Shown here: piece by piece, positions 15,489-24,730 of the stretch
Position numbering within the stretch: the first letter of the stretch is position 1
How the letters are laid out: each line of letters begins with the position of its first letter
Assembly: GCA_913020765.1 (NCBI GenBank)
Contig: CAJWAO010000015.1
Span: forward strand, 1 to 35,582
Direction: 5' to 3'
Length of the DNA: 35,582 bases
Origin: an uncultured Flavobacteriales bacterium
GTDB taxonomy: Bacteria > Bacteroidota > Bacteroidia > Flavobacteriales_D > Crocinitomicaceae
Position numbers and translations under genes: made by a program
Notes under the pieces: model-generated
The model's input: the letters and a program-made list of their open reading frames with translations, nothing else
Databases searched by the model: none
Told to the model about the DNA's origin: nothing

Positions 15489-17363
15489 TTATTTTGCAAG
15501 TATAAACATGGCATTCATCATGTCTAGAAATTGTGTTGCTTTACTAGATGAACTTTCAAAATTATAACGTAAGGAGTAATCTGTTTTCGTCAGCTCAGAA
15601 TAACTTGAGCTCAGCTCGATTCGACCCGAATTATTTTTCAAATCATTGAGCACATTTTTTTGCCTTGCATCTAGAAAAGCCTGAGGAAAATGATTAATGG
15701 ATAAATCCAAATCCATATTTGCATACAAAACACCTGTTTTCTTGATTCGCTTGAGGTCTTTTTTCGAGATAGCATCTTTACCATAACCCTCAATATGCTC
15801 ATCAACCAAATACATATCATTAGATAGTAAAAGTACCTTCTCAGTACACACCACAAATAAGGGTGCCGCATCAAATATCGCATCCTTTATGACCCAATAC
15901 CCTTCTTTTCTCTCAATACGCGAGGTAAGTCTAGATAAATCAGATAAAACGAGCTCGCAAAGATCTGTGCGCTCAGATGCAAATCCAATTGTAAATACAG
16001 GAATATCCTCCTCAGATTCTGTTTCTATTTCAGTGTATTCAAAATTTTCATCATTCCAATCGTATTCAATTTTCTTAGTCAAAATAGTTTGTACCCCATT
16101 AAATGTTCCAAAAATCCCTCCCTTATAGGCTCCAAAAAAAGCATCTTTATCGACAAGCCTATCTAACAATTGTATGGCCAACAAATTCATGACCATTTTA
16201 TCATCTCTTTTATCTTTAAGTAAGGGCAACAAAATATCATAGGCCCTTTCGTAGGCCTTACGTAAATCTACATTATAGACAAAATATGCAGCGGCATCTC
16301 GTGGAATGTATTTGACAAAATCCTTATTGAGTGGGTTGTTGTTCATCTCGGTATATATTGAACCTAGCTCCTCACCATAATTTGCTCTCAAATCGAAATG
16401 AACCACATTCGAATCTAAATGTAAATCGCCAACCATATAATTTTGCGCGTAAAGTTCCTTTAGATCTTCATTCAGAATAGGATACATCGTTTGGAAGTAC
16501 CATAATCCGCCCTGATTTGAGAAATTTCTTGAATTGTCAATAAAAAAAATCCCTTCTGATTCCTTAGCCAACTGCGCTTCAAATCTTTTGTCAACGGTTT
16601 GAAGGCTATTTTCGTTGATGATTAGATCTTCTATCAAAGACAGCATTCCCTTGGTTTGCATTGACACCTGAATACTATCCCTTATTTCCCAGTATGTTTT
16701 TTTATTCTTATGTTCTTGCTCGGTATGCTCTATGTATTCATTCAAAGAATTTAGCTCAAAACCTTCTTCCTCTTCGATTGGCTCCTCTTCCAAATTGATG
16801 GCCTCTTCGACTTCAACTGCTTCCCATTGGTCATCAGAATAATAGGAAGTTTCCTCCCATTCGAAATAGTTCAAAGAGTCAGTGACCTTAATGAGGTAAT
16901 CATCCGTAGGCTGTATCCGCAATAGTACTCCCGAATTACCTTTTATGATTAGGCTATTAAATAAAGAATTGTAGCGTTCAGCGCCATTCTTAAGTGTCTC
17001 TGAATATTCAAAATCATCAAATACTTGAAAAAGTTCCTCCTTATTCTTGATTCCGAATGAAAAACCAGTGAGTTCATAAATCTTATCCTTTCCATAAAAA
17101 ATGTTGAGACGTTGGTCAAAATCCAAGCCAGCATCTTTCAATGTTTTACCTGCTGTTGAACCGTCAAATAGTTCCTGATGAAGCTCTTCCATGAAATCAT
17201 ACTCCACTAATTCGTCTATTGAAATCTTTTGAAGTAGGTTAATGTTATTGATGCTAAAAACAGTGGAGGCATCTCTTGGAATTAAGGCTTCACTTTGCTG
17301 AGCGAAAATTGAATACGCAAATAACATAAATGTTAAAAAACAGCCTTTAAGGGATATACTCAT
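15489..17363 (-). CDS. DUF4836-like secreted protein
   Basis: A 624-residue protein with a Sec signal peptide (hydrophobic residues 8-19, probable cleavage after IFAQQ). The mature protein has two lobes: IPRDASTVFSINNINLLQK at 28-46 and IPRDAAAYFVYNVDLRKAY at 353-371 are internally similar. These open two repeats of a layout (P-D-A start, then a LD-x-Y/F strand) that I recall from DUF4836 proteins of Bacteroidota. Between the lobes is an acidic stretch at 181-206 rich in Glu. No catalytic motif is visible. It lies 36 bases after the lipoprotein gene and six before its shorter relative, so the three form one unit. Confidence 0.65.
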   Translation of the reverse strand: MSISLKGCFLTFMLFAYSIFAQQSEALIPRDASTVFSINNINLLQKISIDELVEYDFMEELHQELFDGSTAGKTLKDAGLDFDQRLNIFYGKDKIYELTGFSFGIKNKEELFQVFDDFEYSETLKNGAERYNSLFNSLIIKGNSGVLLRIQPTDDYLIKVTDSLNYFEWEETSYYSDDQWEAVEVEEAINLEEEPIEEEEGFELNSLNEYIEHTEQEHKNKKTYWEIRDSIQVSMQTKGMLSLIEDLIINENSLQTVDKRFEAQLAKESEGIFFIDNSRNFSNQGGLWYFQTMYPILNEDLKELYAQNYMVGDLHLDSNVVHFDLRANYGEELGSIYTEMNNNPLNKDFVKYIPRDAAAYFVYNVDLRKAYERAYDILLPLLKDKRDDKMVMNLLAIQLLDRLVDKDAFFGAYKGGIFGTFNGVQTILTKKIEYDWNDENFEYTEIETESEEDIPVFTIGFASERTDLCELVLSDLSRLTSRIERKEGYWVIKDAIFDAAPLFVVCTEKVLLLSNDMYLVDEHIEGYGKDAISKKDLKRIKKTGVLYANMDLDLSINHFPQAFLDARQKNVLNDLKNNSGRIELSSSYSELTKTDYSLRYNFESSSSKATQFLDMMNAMFILAK

Positions 17364-17399
17364 GTATAAAATTTAGACGATAAAATTAAGAATAAATCT

Positions 17400-18074
17400 C
17401 TAGTTATCAGCAGGCTTAACAGATATTGTATTATCCATTAATGAAGGATTTCCGAATACATCAAATAAAGAACTGCGTAGCATCACAGCTTTATTATTCT
17501 TCGCCAAAATAGCTGATGGATTTTCAATTTTCTCTACTGGAAATATGAATCTACTTATGGAGGTGTATATTCCATTTCGCATAAGTTCTTCATCTTCTTT
17601 TTTAACCAAACGAAACTTAAATGAGTTGAGATCTGGAACTTGACGAATTAAGGTCACCCCATCCCATGACACCCAATTCTCGTCATTTTCATTTGAATCT
17701 GAAGGATTTCCCAAAGCTTCTCTTGTTTTCGAAAAGGCATTTAAAAGTGACTTCACATTATCAAAATGCAGCGAAACTTTGAAAATAAAATTGTCATAAT
17801 TCTCTTCAAGTGAAACGCCTTGAATTCCCTCTTGACAGTTTAAGACACCCATTATATCCGATACTTTTTCTTGCAGTTCAAGTTTCGAAGGCACTTTTTT
17901 GCCATCCAAACTATCAAGTGCTAGAATCGAATTTATCTTTAGCTTACTTGAACTTAAATTAATGGTGTACTTGAATTCTCCACTCCCATCCGGATTATAC
18001 GTGACATCATCTAAAATCTCAATGCAAGAAGTCAAAGAGCAGCAAAACAATATAAAAACAATAAAAATTTTCAT
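17400..18074 (-). CDS. Lipoprotein of unknown function
   Basis: A 224-residue protein with a lipoprotein signal: basic Lys2, a hydrophobic stretch and SLTSC with Cys17 at the lipobox. The mature part opens with a short beta hairpin of the form DDVTYNPDGSGEFKYTINL, a pattern seen in Bacteroidota envelope lipoproteins, and continues as mixed alpha/beta. No enzymatic motif is visible. It is the first gene of a unit with two DUF4836-like proteins, and the promoter directly upstream is recognisable. I infer an envelope role together with those genes. Confidence 0.65.
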   Translation of the reverse strand: MKIFIVFILFCCSLTSCIEILDDVTYNPDGSGEFKYTINLSSSKLKINSILALDSLDGKKVPSKLELQEKVSDIMGVLNCQEGIQGVSLEENYDNFIFKVSLHFDNVKSLLNAFSKTREALGNPSDSNENDENWVSWDGVTLIRQVPDLNSFKFRLVKKEDEELMRNGIYTSISRFIFPVEKIENPSAILAKNNKAVMLRSSLFDVFGNPSLMDNTISVKPADN

Positions 18075-18090
18075 CCCTCTTTTATTCTTA

Positions 18091-18098
18091 CAAAATTA
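18091..18098 (-). promoter_or_regulatory. Promoter -7 box of the lipoprotein/DUF4836 operon
   Basis: On the minus strand TAATTTTG is an exact match to TAnnTTTG. The sequence 19 bases upstream is the T-rich tail of the groL terminator and offers only a poor -33 (TTTTTA). The start codon at 18074 is 17 bases downstream, so the leader would be very short. Confidence 0.5.
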
Positions 18099-18112
18099 AG
18101 ACCAATCTACCT

Positions 18113-18146
18113 AAAAATAAAAAGCCATCGAATCCGATGGCTTTTT
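18113..18146. terminator. Bidirectional terminator after groEL
   Basis: AAAGCCATCG (18121-18130) and CGATGGCTTT (18135-18144) form a 10-bp perfect stem with a four-base loop (AATC). On the minus strand the stem is followed by TTTTTATTTTT, and on the plus strand by further T residues. It lies 49 bases after the groEL stop and separates it from the lipoprotein operon. Confidence 0.88.
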
Positions 18147-18192
18147 ATCATTAACTAAATGCATTTCCAAATCTCTGGAAATAAATAATGAC

Positions 18193-19833
<1,641 letters not shown>

Positions 19834-19846
19834 TTATTTCTTATTA

Positions 19847-20122
19847 TTAATAAATTCCATAAATATCTGATTCCTTCATGATCAGATACTCTCCATTTTC
19901 TATTTTCAACTCTGTACCCGAATATTGTCCGTATAACACAGCGTCGCCCACTTTCACGGTCATTGACTCATCCTTTTTTCCTGGTCCTACTGCAACAACA
20001 GTTCCTTTTAAGGGTTTTTCTTTCGCTGTATCTGGAATAATAATTCCACTTGTAGTCTTTTGTTCTGCAGGCGCTGGTTCAACCAAAACGCGGTCTGCTA
20101 AAGGTTTAAATTTTACTGACAT
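19847..20122 (-). CDS. groS: Co-chaperonin GroES
   Basis: A 91-residue co-chaperonin starting [23 protein letters not shown]. The mobile loop that binds GroEL is seen as [15 protein letters not shown] near residues 22-36, and the family strand [13 protein letters not shown] follows. The end ([12 protein letters not shown]) is typical. It caps the GroEL cavity. The 144 bases upstream have no CIRCE element (TTAGCACTC-N9-GAGTGCTAA). Instead they hold a sigma-54 type promoter at 20151-20167 and a dyad at 20218-20244. Confidence 0.97.
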   Translation of the reverse strand: MSVKFKPLADRVLVEPAPAEQKTTSGIIIPDTAKEKPLKGTVVAVGPGKKDESMTVKVGDAVLYGQYSGTELKIENGEYLIMKESDIYGIY

Positions 20123-20150
20123 TTTAAATATTTTAATTTGTGTAGGTCTT

Positions 20151-20167
20151 GGCGAATTTTATGCCAA
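20151..20167 (-). promoter_or_regulatory. Candidate sigma-54 (-24/-12) promoter of groES-groEL
   Basis: On the minus strand the sequence reads TTGGCATAAAATTCGCC. GG is followed by exactly 10 bases and then GC, as the sigma-54 consensus YTGGCAC-N5-TTGC requires. Six of six bases of the -24 core TTGGCA match, while the -12 element reads TCGC instead of TTGC. Transcription would start near 20140, giving an 18-base leader before the groES ATG at 20122. No better vegetative promoter was found in 20123-20266. Confidence 0.5.
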
Positions 20168-20217
20168 ACAAGATTTCAAGACAATTTTACGCAATATGAA
20201 ATTAATCCGTCGGAAAA

Positions 20218-20244
20218 GTGTCATAAAATATGACATCATGACAC
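20218..20244. promoter_or_regulatory. Dyad upstream of groES, possible activator-binding site
   Basis: GTGTCAT (20218-20224) is complementary to ATGACAC (20238-20244), and the inner TGTCAT-AAAAT-ATGACA (20219-20235) is also a perfect inverted repeat, so ATGACA occurs twice with a period of eight bases. The centre lies about 91 bases upstream of the predicted groES start. That is in the range where sigma-54 activators usually bind. No T-tract follows on either strand, and it is 22 bases past the secG stop, so a secG terminator is less likely. Confidence 0.45.
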
Positions 20245-20266
20245 GCTGAAATTGAAGATTGACGAT

Positions 20267-20560
20267 TTATTTTGTTGTACTCGGGGCTTGAACTGGTTGT
20301 TCGGTTTGCTGCTTTTGGGTATCTTCCTTTTTCTGTGGCTTTGGTTGACGAACGGTTATTAAAATGCTCACCAGGACGATGATTCCGGCCAAGGACCATG
20401 TCAGCCTATCGATGAACTCATTCGTTTTTTTGACACCACCCAATTGACCTGGCGAACCAAAATCAGAACTCAAACCTCCACCCTTAGGGTTTTGAACGTA
20501 TACCACAAGGATCAATAAGATACTTGACAAGAGAACGATAGTAGATAAAATGATGTCCAT
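20267..20560 (-). CDS. secG: Protein translocase subunit SecG
   Basis: A 97-residue inner-membrane protein. It has a first hydrophobic helix (IILSTIVLLSSILLILVVYVQN, residues 3-24), the family segment NPKGGGLSSDFGSPGQLGGVK near residues 24-44, and a second helix (LAGIIVLVSILITVRQ). The tail is rich in Lys, Gln, Pro and Thr, as often in Bacteroidota SecG. It assists SecYE during protein export. It overlaps the preceding gene by one base (TAATG) and is the last gene of the miaB-lptE group before the groES intergenic region. Confidence 0.9.
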   Translation of the reverse strand: MDIILSTIVLLSSILLILVVYVQNPKGGGLSSDFGSPGQLGGVKKTNEFIDRLTWSLAGIIVLVSILITVRQPKPQKKEDTQKQQTEQPVQAPSTTK

Positions 20561-21375
20561 TATTTAATTTTATTAATTAGTTTCTGAATTTGGTCTGCAA
20601 AGAAACTCTTTTTTTCGGGAAATATCAAAATTAATTGTTCATATGTTGATTTTGCCATTGCGTAATTTCCTTGACTCTCGAATACCTTGGCCAAAGTTTC
20701 ACTCACCGGGAGATTTTCAACCTCCAAACTTTCTTTCGCTTTTTTGACCGGAGAGAAAAATGGCACCTTAGGTTTTTCAAAAGTCAAAAATTCCTTTTTT
20801 GGGTTCGAGCCATTATCGACTGAACCAAGCGAGAGCCATTCATTAAAACTTCTTGGTGAATCAAGATTGGTCACATCTTGATTTAATCGATCTTTATCAA
20901 CTTCTAACAAATCAGGGGTGGCTTTCATGGACTCTTGCTCACCCAATTGCTCAGGTACCTCATCTTTTAAATCATTGAGCACTCGGGCTGCAATTGCCTC
21001 TGATTCGATCAACTTATCGAGTTTATTTTCAGTTTGAGGTTCGTGCCCTGCAGGATTTGCACTTAAATCAGGCGAAACAGGTTCAAGCTTTTCTGAGGTT
21101 TGATGTTTAACTGACCCCTGCTCCTTATCTTTTTGATTAAAATTTTTGGTTAAATCATAAATGACGGAACGAGAGTTAAGATCAACAGCATACTTTTCCA
21201 GCTCTGAAGAAAACCTTAGGTCATTTTTTGTCTTGAGTGACTTTAAATAGGCTACAGTGAAACTTGAGCACCAAGGGTATAACTTCATAAGTTCCTTAAA
21301 GACCTTGGAGTCTTCAAGAGATAGTTCTGATGAAAAAAGCTTCAACTCAATATTTTCCTTATCTAACTCTACCAA
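20560..21375 (-). CDS. Conserved protein with C-terminal TPR-like helices, TTG start
   Basis: A 271-residue soluble protein. The N-terminal 75 residues are helical (for example KELMKLYPWCSSFTVAYLKSLK). A low-complexity Glu/Pro/Ser-rich linker follows around residues 95-180, and the C-terminus is a helix pair (LAKVFESQGNYAMAKSTYEQLILIFPEKKSFFADQI) that resembles a single tetratricopeptide repeat. The first available start in frame is TTG at 21375, overlapping lptE by seven bases. A later Met at residue 30 is possible but would remove helical sequence. The gene sits between lptE and secG, an order I recall in other Bacteroidota. Its role is unknown. Confidence 0.6.
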   Translation of the reverse strand: MVELDKENIELKLFSSELSLEDSKVFKELMKLYPWCSSFTVAYLKSLKTKNDLRFSSELEKYAVDLNSRSVIYDLTKNFNQKDKEQGSVKHQTSEKLEPVSPDLSANPAGHEPQTENKLDKLIESEAIAARVLNDLKDEVPEQLGEQESMKATPDLLEVDKDRLNQDVTNLDSPRSFNEWLSLGSVDNGSNPKKEFLTFEKPKVPFFSPVKKAKESLEVENLPVSETLAKVFESQGNYAMAKSTYEQLILIFPEKKSFFADQIQKLINKIK

Positions 21376-21881
21376 TTCGATAATAATTTATTGATTACAT
21401 CCTGTGCGATCTGCTCATTGATTTCTTCAATGAGTTGGGTCTCGACTGATGCTAAGTTAACATTTGATTCAAAGTCGGCAAATCTCGATACTGCTAAAGG
21501 CATCGACTCACTTTCCGGTTCATTTATGTTAATTTGAAAATTAATTCGAATCGTCAATCTGTTCTGTGTCGCGTTGTCATCCTGCTGAATTGCTATTGGT
21601 GCAACATCATATCCTGTAATATTTCCAGAAATTTCTACCTCTCCTCCATTGTCCGTATTTAAGGCCAGCCGTGTATTGTTTTGAACAGCATCTTTTATAC
21701 GCTCAGTAATTTGTGGTCCATAGCTCAACGGACAATTTGGAGCTGAGTTCTCTATCATATCTACCGAAAAAGACTTCCACTCCTCAGGCATCGATCCTGC
21801 ATCCTTAAACCCTACACTTGAAGGCCAACAAGCAAATAATACTGGAATAAGAAACACAATAAAAACAATCCGTTTATTCAT
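21369..21881 (-). CDS. lptE: LptE-like lipoprotein (LPS assembly)
   Basis: A 170-residue lipoprotein with Cys18 at the lipobox (VLFAC). After the lipid anchor, segments such as KSFSVDMIENSAPNCPLSY, EISGNITGYDVAPIAIQ and RLTIRINFQI resemble the Bacteroidota LptE family (alternating beta strands and a helical C-terminus with INEQIAQDVINKLLSNW). LptE partners with LptD at the outer membrane to deliver LPS to the surface. It overlaps both neighbours (four bases with the activator, seven with the TPR-like gene), so it is in the same transcript. Divergent sequence makes the name likely rather than certain. Confidence 0.75.
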   Translation of the reverse strand: MNKRIVFIVFLIPVLFACWPSSVGFKDAGSMPEEWKSFSVDMIENSAPNCPLSYGPQITERIKDAVQNNTRLALNTDNGGEVEISGNITGYDVAPIAIQQDDNATQNRLTIRINFQININEPESESMPLAVSRFADFESNVNLASVETQLIEEINEQIAQDVINKLLSNW

Positions 21882-23110
21882 TTATTCGCCAAGTTATACT
21901 CCTTTATTTTTCTGTAAAGCGTACGCTCTGAAATACCCAACTCTTGCGCTGCATATTTTCTTTTGCCTCTGTGCTTATCAAGTGCTTTCTTAATCAAATC
22001 CTTCTCTCGGTCTTCGAGTGATAATGATTCTTCTACCTCCTGATGCTCCTCAAATTCAGGTCGACGAACTTCTATCGTTCTATTGGCCTCTGGGAGAATA
22101 CGATTTGGTGCAACAATTTCGTTCGTCACCTCACTATACATCTGATTCACATATTCACTTTGCGTATCGGAAAGGGATACATTTCCGTCTTTGGACAAAA
22201 TATCAACGACAAATTTTTTGAGCTCACTTAGATCTTTTTTCATATCAAACAAAAACTTATACATCAATTCTCTTTCCGAAAAATCATTTTGGGTCATATT
22301 TTTTCGGAGGGCTATGTCAGTGTTTTTTAGCTCAGTACTCAAATAGTTGCCTAAAACTAAAGGATCTATTTCTCTGGTGGTTTCAATCACGGATAACTGT
22401 TCAACTAAGTTTTTTAATTGGCGAATGTTACCCGGCCATTGATTCGATTCTAATAGCGCTATACTTTCATTAACTAATTTGATGGCAGGCATTCTGTATT
22501 TTTCAGCAAAATCGTGGGCGAACTTTCTAAAAAGAAGATGTATATCATCTTTTCTATCTCTCAATGCAGGAAGTTGAATGGGCACAGTACTCAATCGGTA
22601 ATACAGGTCTTCCCTAAATTTACCAGAAGAAATGGCATCCATCATATTTTCATTAGTCGCTGCAACAACCCGAACATCTGTTTTAATTACTTTTGAGGCA
22701 CCGACACGCATGAATTCACCTGTTTCAAGAACCCGAAGTAATCTTACCTGAGTTTGCATCGGTAATTCGGCAACCTCATCCAAGAAAATTGTTCCGCCAT
22801 TGGCTACCTCGAAATAACCCAATCTACTTCCAGAGGCTCCGGTGAATGAGCCTTTTTCATGACCAAAAAGCTCTGAATCTATTGTTCCTTCAGGAATGGC
22901 ACCACAGTTGACCGCAATGTATTCCCCGTGTTTTCGGGAACTTAGTTGGTGAATTACCTGCGGGATAATTTCTTTTCCTGTTCCACTCTCACCAGTTACG
23001 AGCACAGAAATGTCAGTTGGTGCAACTTGGGTACAAACCTCAAGTGCACGATTGAGCAGAGGCGCATTTCCAATAATACCAAATCGCTGCTTTATTTGCT
23101 GAATGTTCAT
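21878..23110 (-). CDS. Sigma-54 dependent activator without sensor domain, Fis-type HTH
   Basis: A 410-residue protein starting at the ATG at 23110 (MNIQQIKQRFGIIGNAP), seven bases after the miaB stop. The AAA+ domain starts almost at once: Walker A GESGTGKE at 40-47, the sigma-54 loop GSFTGA at 87-92 and Walker B GGTIFLDEV at 105-113. The R-finger/sensor region and WPGNIRQLKNLVEQ near residue 235 follow. A charged linker and a Fis-type helix-turn-helix (AAQELGISERTLYRKI, near 385-400) end the protein. Activators usually have a receiver, GAF or PAS domain first, and none is present here. It activates sigma-54 RNA polymerase; targets are unknown, but a matching promoter lies upstream of groES. 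Confidence 0.88.
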   Translation of the reverse strand: MNIQQIKQRFGIIGNAPLLNRALEVCTQVAPTDISVLVTGESGTGKEIIPQVIHQLSSRKHGEYIAVNCGAIPEGTIDSELFGHEKGSFTGASGSRLGYFEVANGGTIFLDEVAELPMQTQVRLLRVLETGEFMRVGASKVIKTDVRVVAATNENMMDAISSGKFREDLYYRLSTVPIQLPALRDRKDDIHLLFRKFAHDFAEKYRMPAIKLVNESIALLESNQWPGNIRQLKNLVEQLSVIETTREIDPLVLGNYLSTELKNTDIALRKNMTQNDFSERELMYKFLFDMKKDLSELKKFVVDILSKDGNVSLSDTQSEYVNQMYSEVTNEIVAPNRILPEANRTIEVRRPEFEEHQEVEESLSLEDREKDLIKKALDKHRGKRKYAAQELGISERTLYRKIKEYNLANK

Positions 23111-23117
23111 TCCTATT

Positions 23118-24545
23118 TTAATTTTCAACCGCCTCCCCTAGCAGTGTTGCAGAGGTGCAATCCACAATCCTCACATTAATATAATCTCCTTTTTCGAAGT
23201 TTCCTTTTGGAAATACAACCATAGAATTCCTCCCTGTTCTTCCCGACATGTGCTCCTCTGAACGTTTTGAAACACCTTCGACTAAAACTTTTTCCGTTCT
23301 ACCTATTCTTCTCTTATTCGATGCTAAAGAATGTGCTTGCTGCTTTTCTATTATCTGCGTCAACCTTTTCGATTTGACAGCCTCAGGAACATCATCCTCA
23401 AACTTTCTTTCTGCCAAGGTCTTGGGCCTTTCGGAGTATTTAAACATGTATGCGAAATCAAAAGTAACGATATCCATAAGGGATAAAGTCTCTTCATGCT
23501 CCTCATCAGTCTCAGCACAGAAGCCAGAAATAATATCGGTGGATACTGCGCAGTCCGGTATAATTCTATGTATCGCCTCTATTCGCTCGAGGTACCATTC
23601 GCGCGAATAACCTCTATTCATTCTTTTTAGCACTTCCGAATTACCGGCCTGAACAGGTAAATGAATATAGTTACATATATTCTCATATGCAGCCATTGCT
23701 GTAAGTACCTCATCAGTCATGTCTTTCGGATGAGATGTAGAAAATCGCACACGTAAATCCGGAGAAACTTTGGCTACCATGATGAGCAGTTGGGCAAAAT
23801 TTACAGTTGGTAGTGCTTTATTTTTTATTTCACCTTTGTTTGTGATATTCCATCGGTATGAATCAACATTTTGCCCGAGAAGTGTAACCTCTTTATAACC
23901 CTTAGCAAATAAATCTTGACATTCTTGGACTATGGTTTGAGGATCTCTTGATCGCTCCCTACCGCGTGTGAAGGGGACAACGCAGAAAGAGCACATGTTG
24001 TCACAGCCTCTCATAATCGTAACAAAGGAGGAAATCCCACCCTTGTCCAACCGCACTGGCGAAATATCCGCATAAGTTTCATCCCTTGAGAGCAATACGT
24101 TCACTGCCTTTTGACCGGTTCCAACTTCATCGATTAGGTTTGGTAAATCTCTGTATGCATCTGGACCGGCTACTAAGTCAACAAGCTTTTCTTGTTCGAG
24201 CAAAGATTTTTTCAAACGCTCAGCCATACAACCCAAAATTCCAACAACCATATCAGGATTATCGGCTTTCTTTTTCTTGAACTCTGTTAAACGTTTGCGT
24301 ACTCTGGTTTCAGCATTTTCTCGAATCGAGCAGGTATTGATTAGTACTACATCTGCTTGTTCAAGATCTCGTGTTGTTGAAAAACCGTTTTCACTCATAA
24401 TAGAGGCCACAACCTCACTATCCGAAAAATTCATTTGACAGCCATAACTCTCGATATAAAGTTTTTTGGCTGCAACAGCATCAGTACTTCTCTCTAACAC
24501 CTCACCTTGGCGATTCTCAAGAATATCTTTTTGTTCTGTTGACAT
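23118..24545 (-). CDS. miaB: tRNA-2-methylthio-N6-dimethylallyladenosine synthase
   Basis: A 475-residue radical-SAM methylthiotransferase that adds a methylthio group to i6A37 in tRNAs reading UNN codons. The N-terminal UPF0004 domain supplies cysteines 36, 72 and 106 for the auxiliary iron-sulfur cluster. The radical-SAM motif CxxxCxxC is Cys181, Cys185 and Cys188 in [20 protein letters not shown], and a C-terminal TRAM domain follows. It is the first gene of a minus-strand unit with the activator, lptE, a TPR-like gene and secG. Its promoter has a dyad over the -33 box. Confidence 0.96.
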   Translation of the reverse strand: MSTEQKDILENRQGEVLERSTDAVAAKKLYIESYGCQMNFSDSEVVASIMSENGFSTTRDLEQADVVLINTCSIRENAETRVRKRLTEFKKKKADNPDMVVGILGCMAERLKKSLLEQEKLVDLVAGPDAYRDLPNLIDEVGTGQKAVNVLLSRDETYADISPVRLDKGGISSFVTIMRGCDNMCSFCVVPFTRGRERSRDPQTIVQECQDLFAKGYKEVTLLGQNVDSYRWNITNKGEIKNKALPTVNFAQLLIMVAKVSPDLRVRFSTSHPKDMTDEVLTAMAAYENICNYIHLPVQAGNSEVLKRMNRGYSREWYLERIEAIHRIIPDCAVSTDIISGFCAETDEEHEETLSLMDIVTFDFAYMFKYSERPKTLAERKFEDDVPEAVKSKRLTQIIEKQQAHSLASNKRRIGRTEKVLVEGVSKRSEEHMSGRTGRNSMVVFPKGNFEKGDYINVRIVDCTSATLLGEAVEN

Positions 24546-24563
24546 GAATTATTTTTTGGACTT

Positions 24564-24602
24564 CAAATTTACGTAAAACGATATGGCTGACAAAATGTCA
24601 GC
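24564..24602 (-). promoter_or_regulatory. miaB operon promoter with a 17-bp dyad over the -33 box
   Basis: On the minus strand TTTG (24594-24591), a 19-base spacer and TAAATTTG (24571-24564) match the Bacteroidota promoter exactly. The -33 box sits in the middle of a perfect inverted repeat, GCTGACA-AAA-TGTCAGC (24586-24602). The repeat could be an operator for a repressor competing with RNA polymerase, because it covers the -33 element. The predicted leader is short, about 12-15 bases. Confidence 0.7.
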
Positions 24603-24678
24603 GCTTATTTTTATAATTTTTCATACAACATTAACCTACGGTTAAATTGATGACTTAACATTTTTTTCAGAACAAAGT

Positions 24679-24711
24679 TTTGATAGTTAACGTTTAGATA
24701 AGTTACATTTG
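24679..24711 (+). promoter_or_regulatory. topA promoter
   Basis: TTTG at 24679-24682, a 21-base spacer and TACATTTG at 24704-24711 match the Bacteroidota -33/-7 pattern. The start codon is at 24731, so the leader would be about 12 bases. The miaB promoter lies 85 bases away in the opposite direction. Confidence 0.7.
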
Positions 24712-24730
24712 CACACAATTCAGAAAAAAT

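Noticed and set aside
20174..20180. CTTGAAA on the minus strand upstream of groES, like the -35 box of E. coli sigma-32 promoters
   Set aside because: There is no CCCCAT-type -10 element at the right distance, and Bacteroidota are not known to me to use a classical RpoH; treated as chance.
20123..20266. CIRCE/HrcA element for groESL
   Set aside because: No TTAGCACTC or GAGTGCTAA half-site is present.
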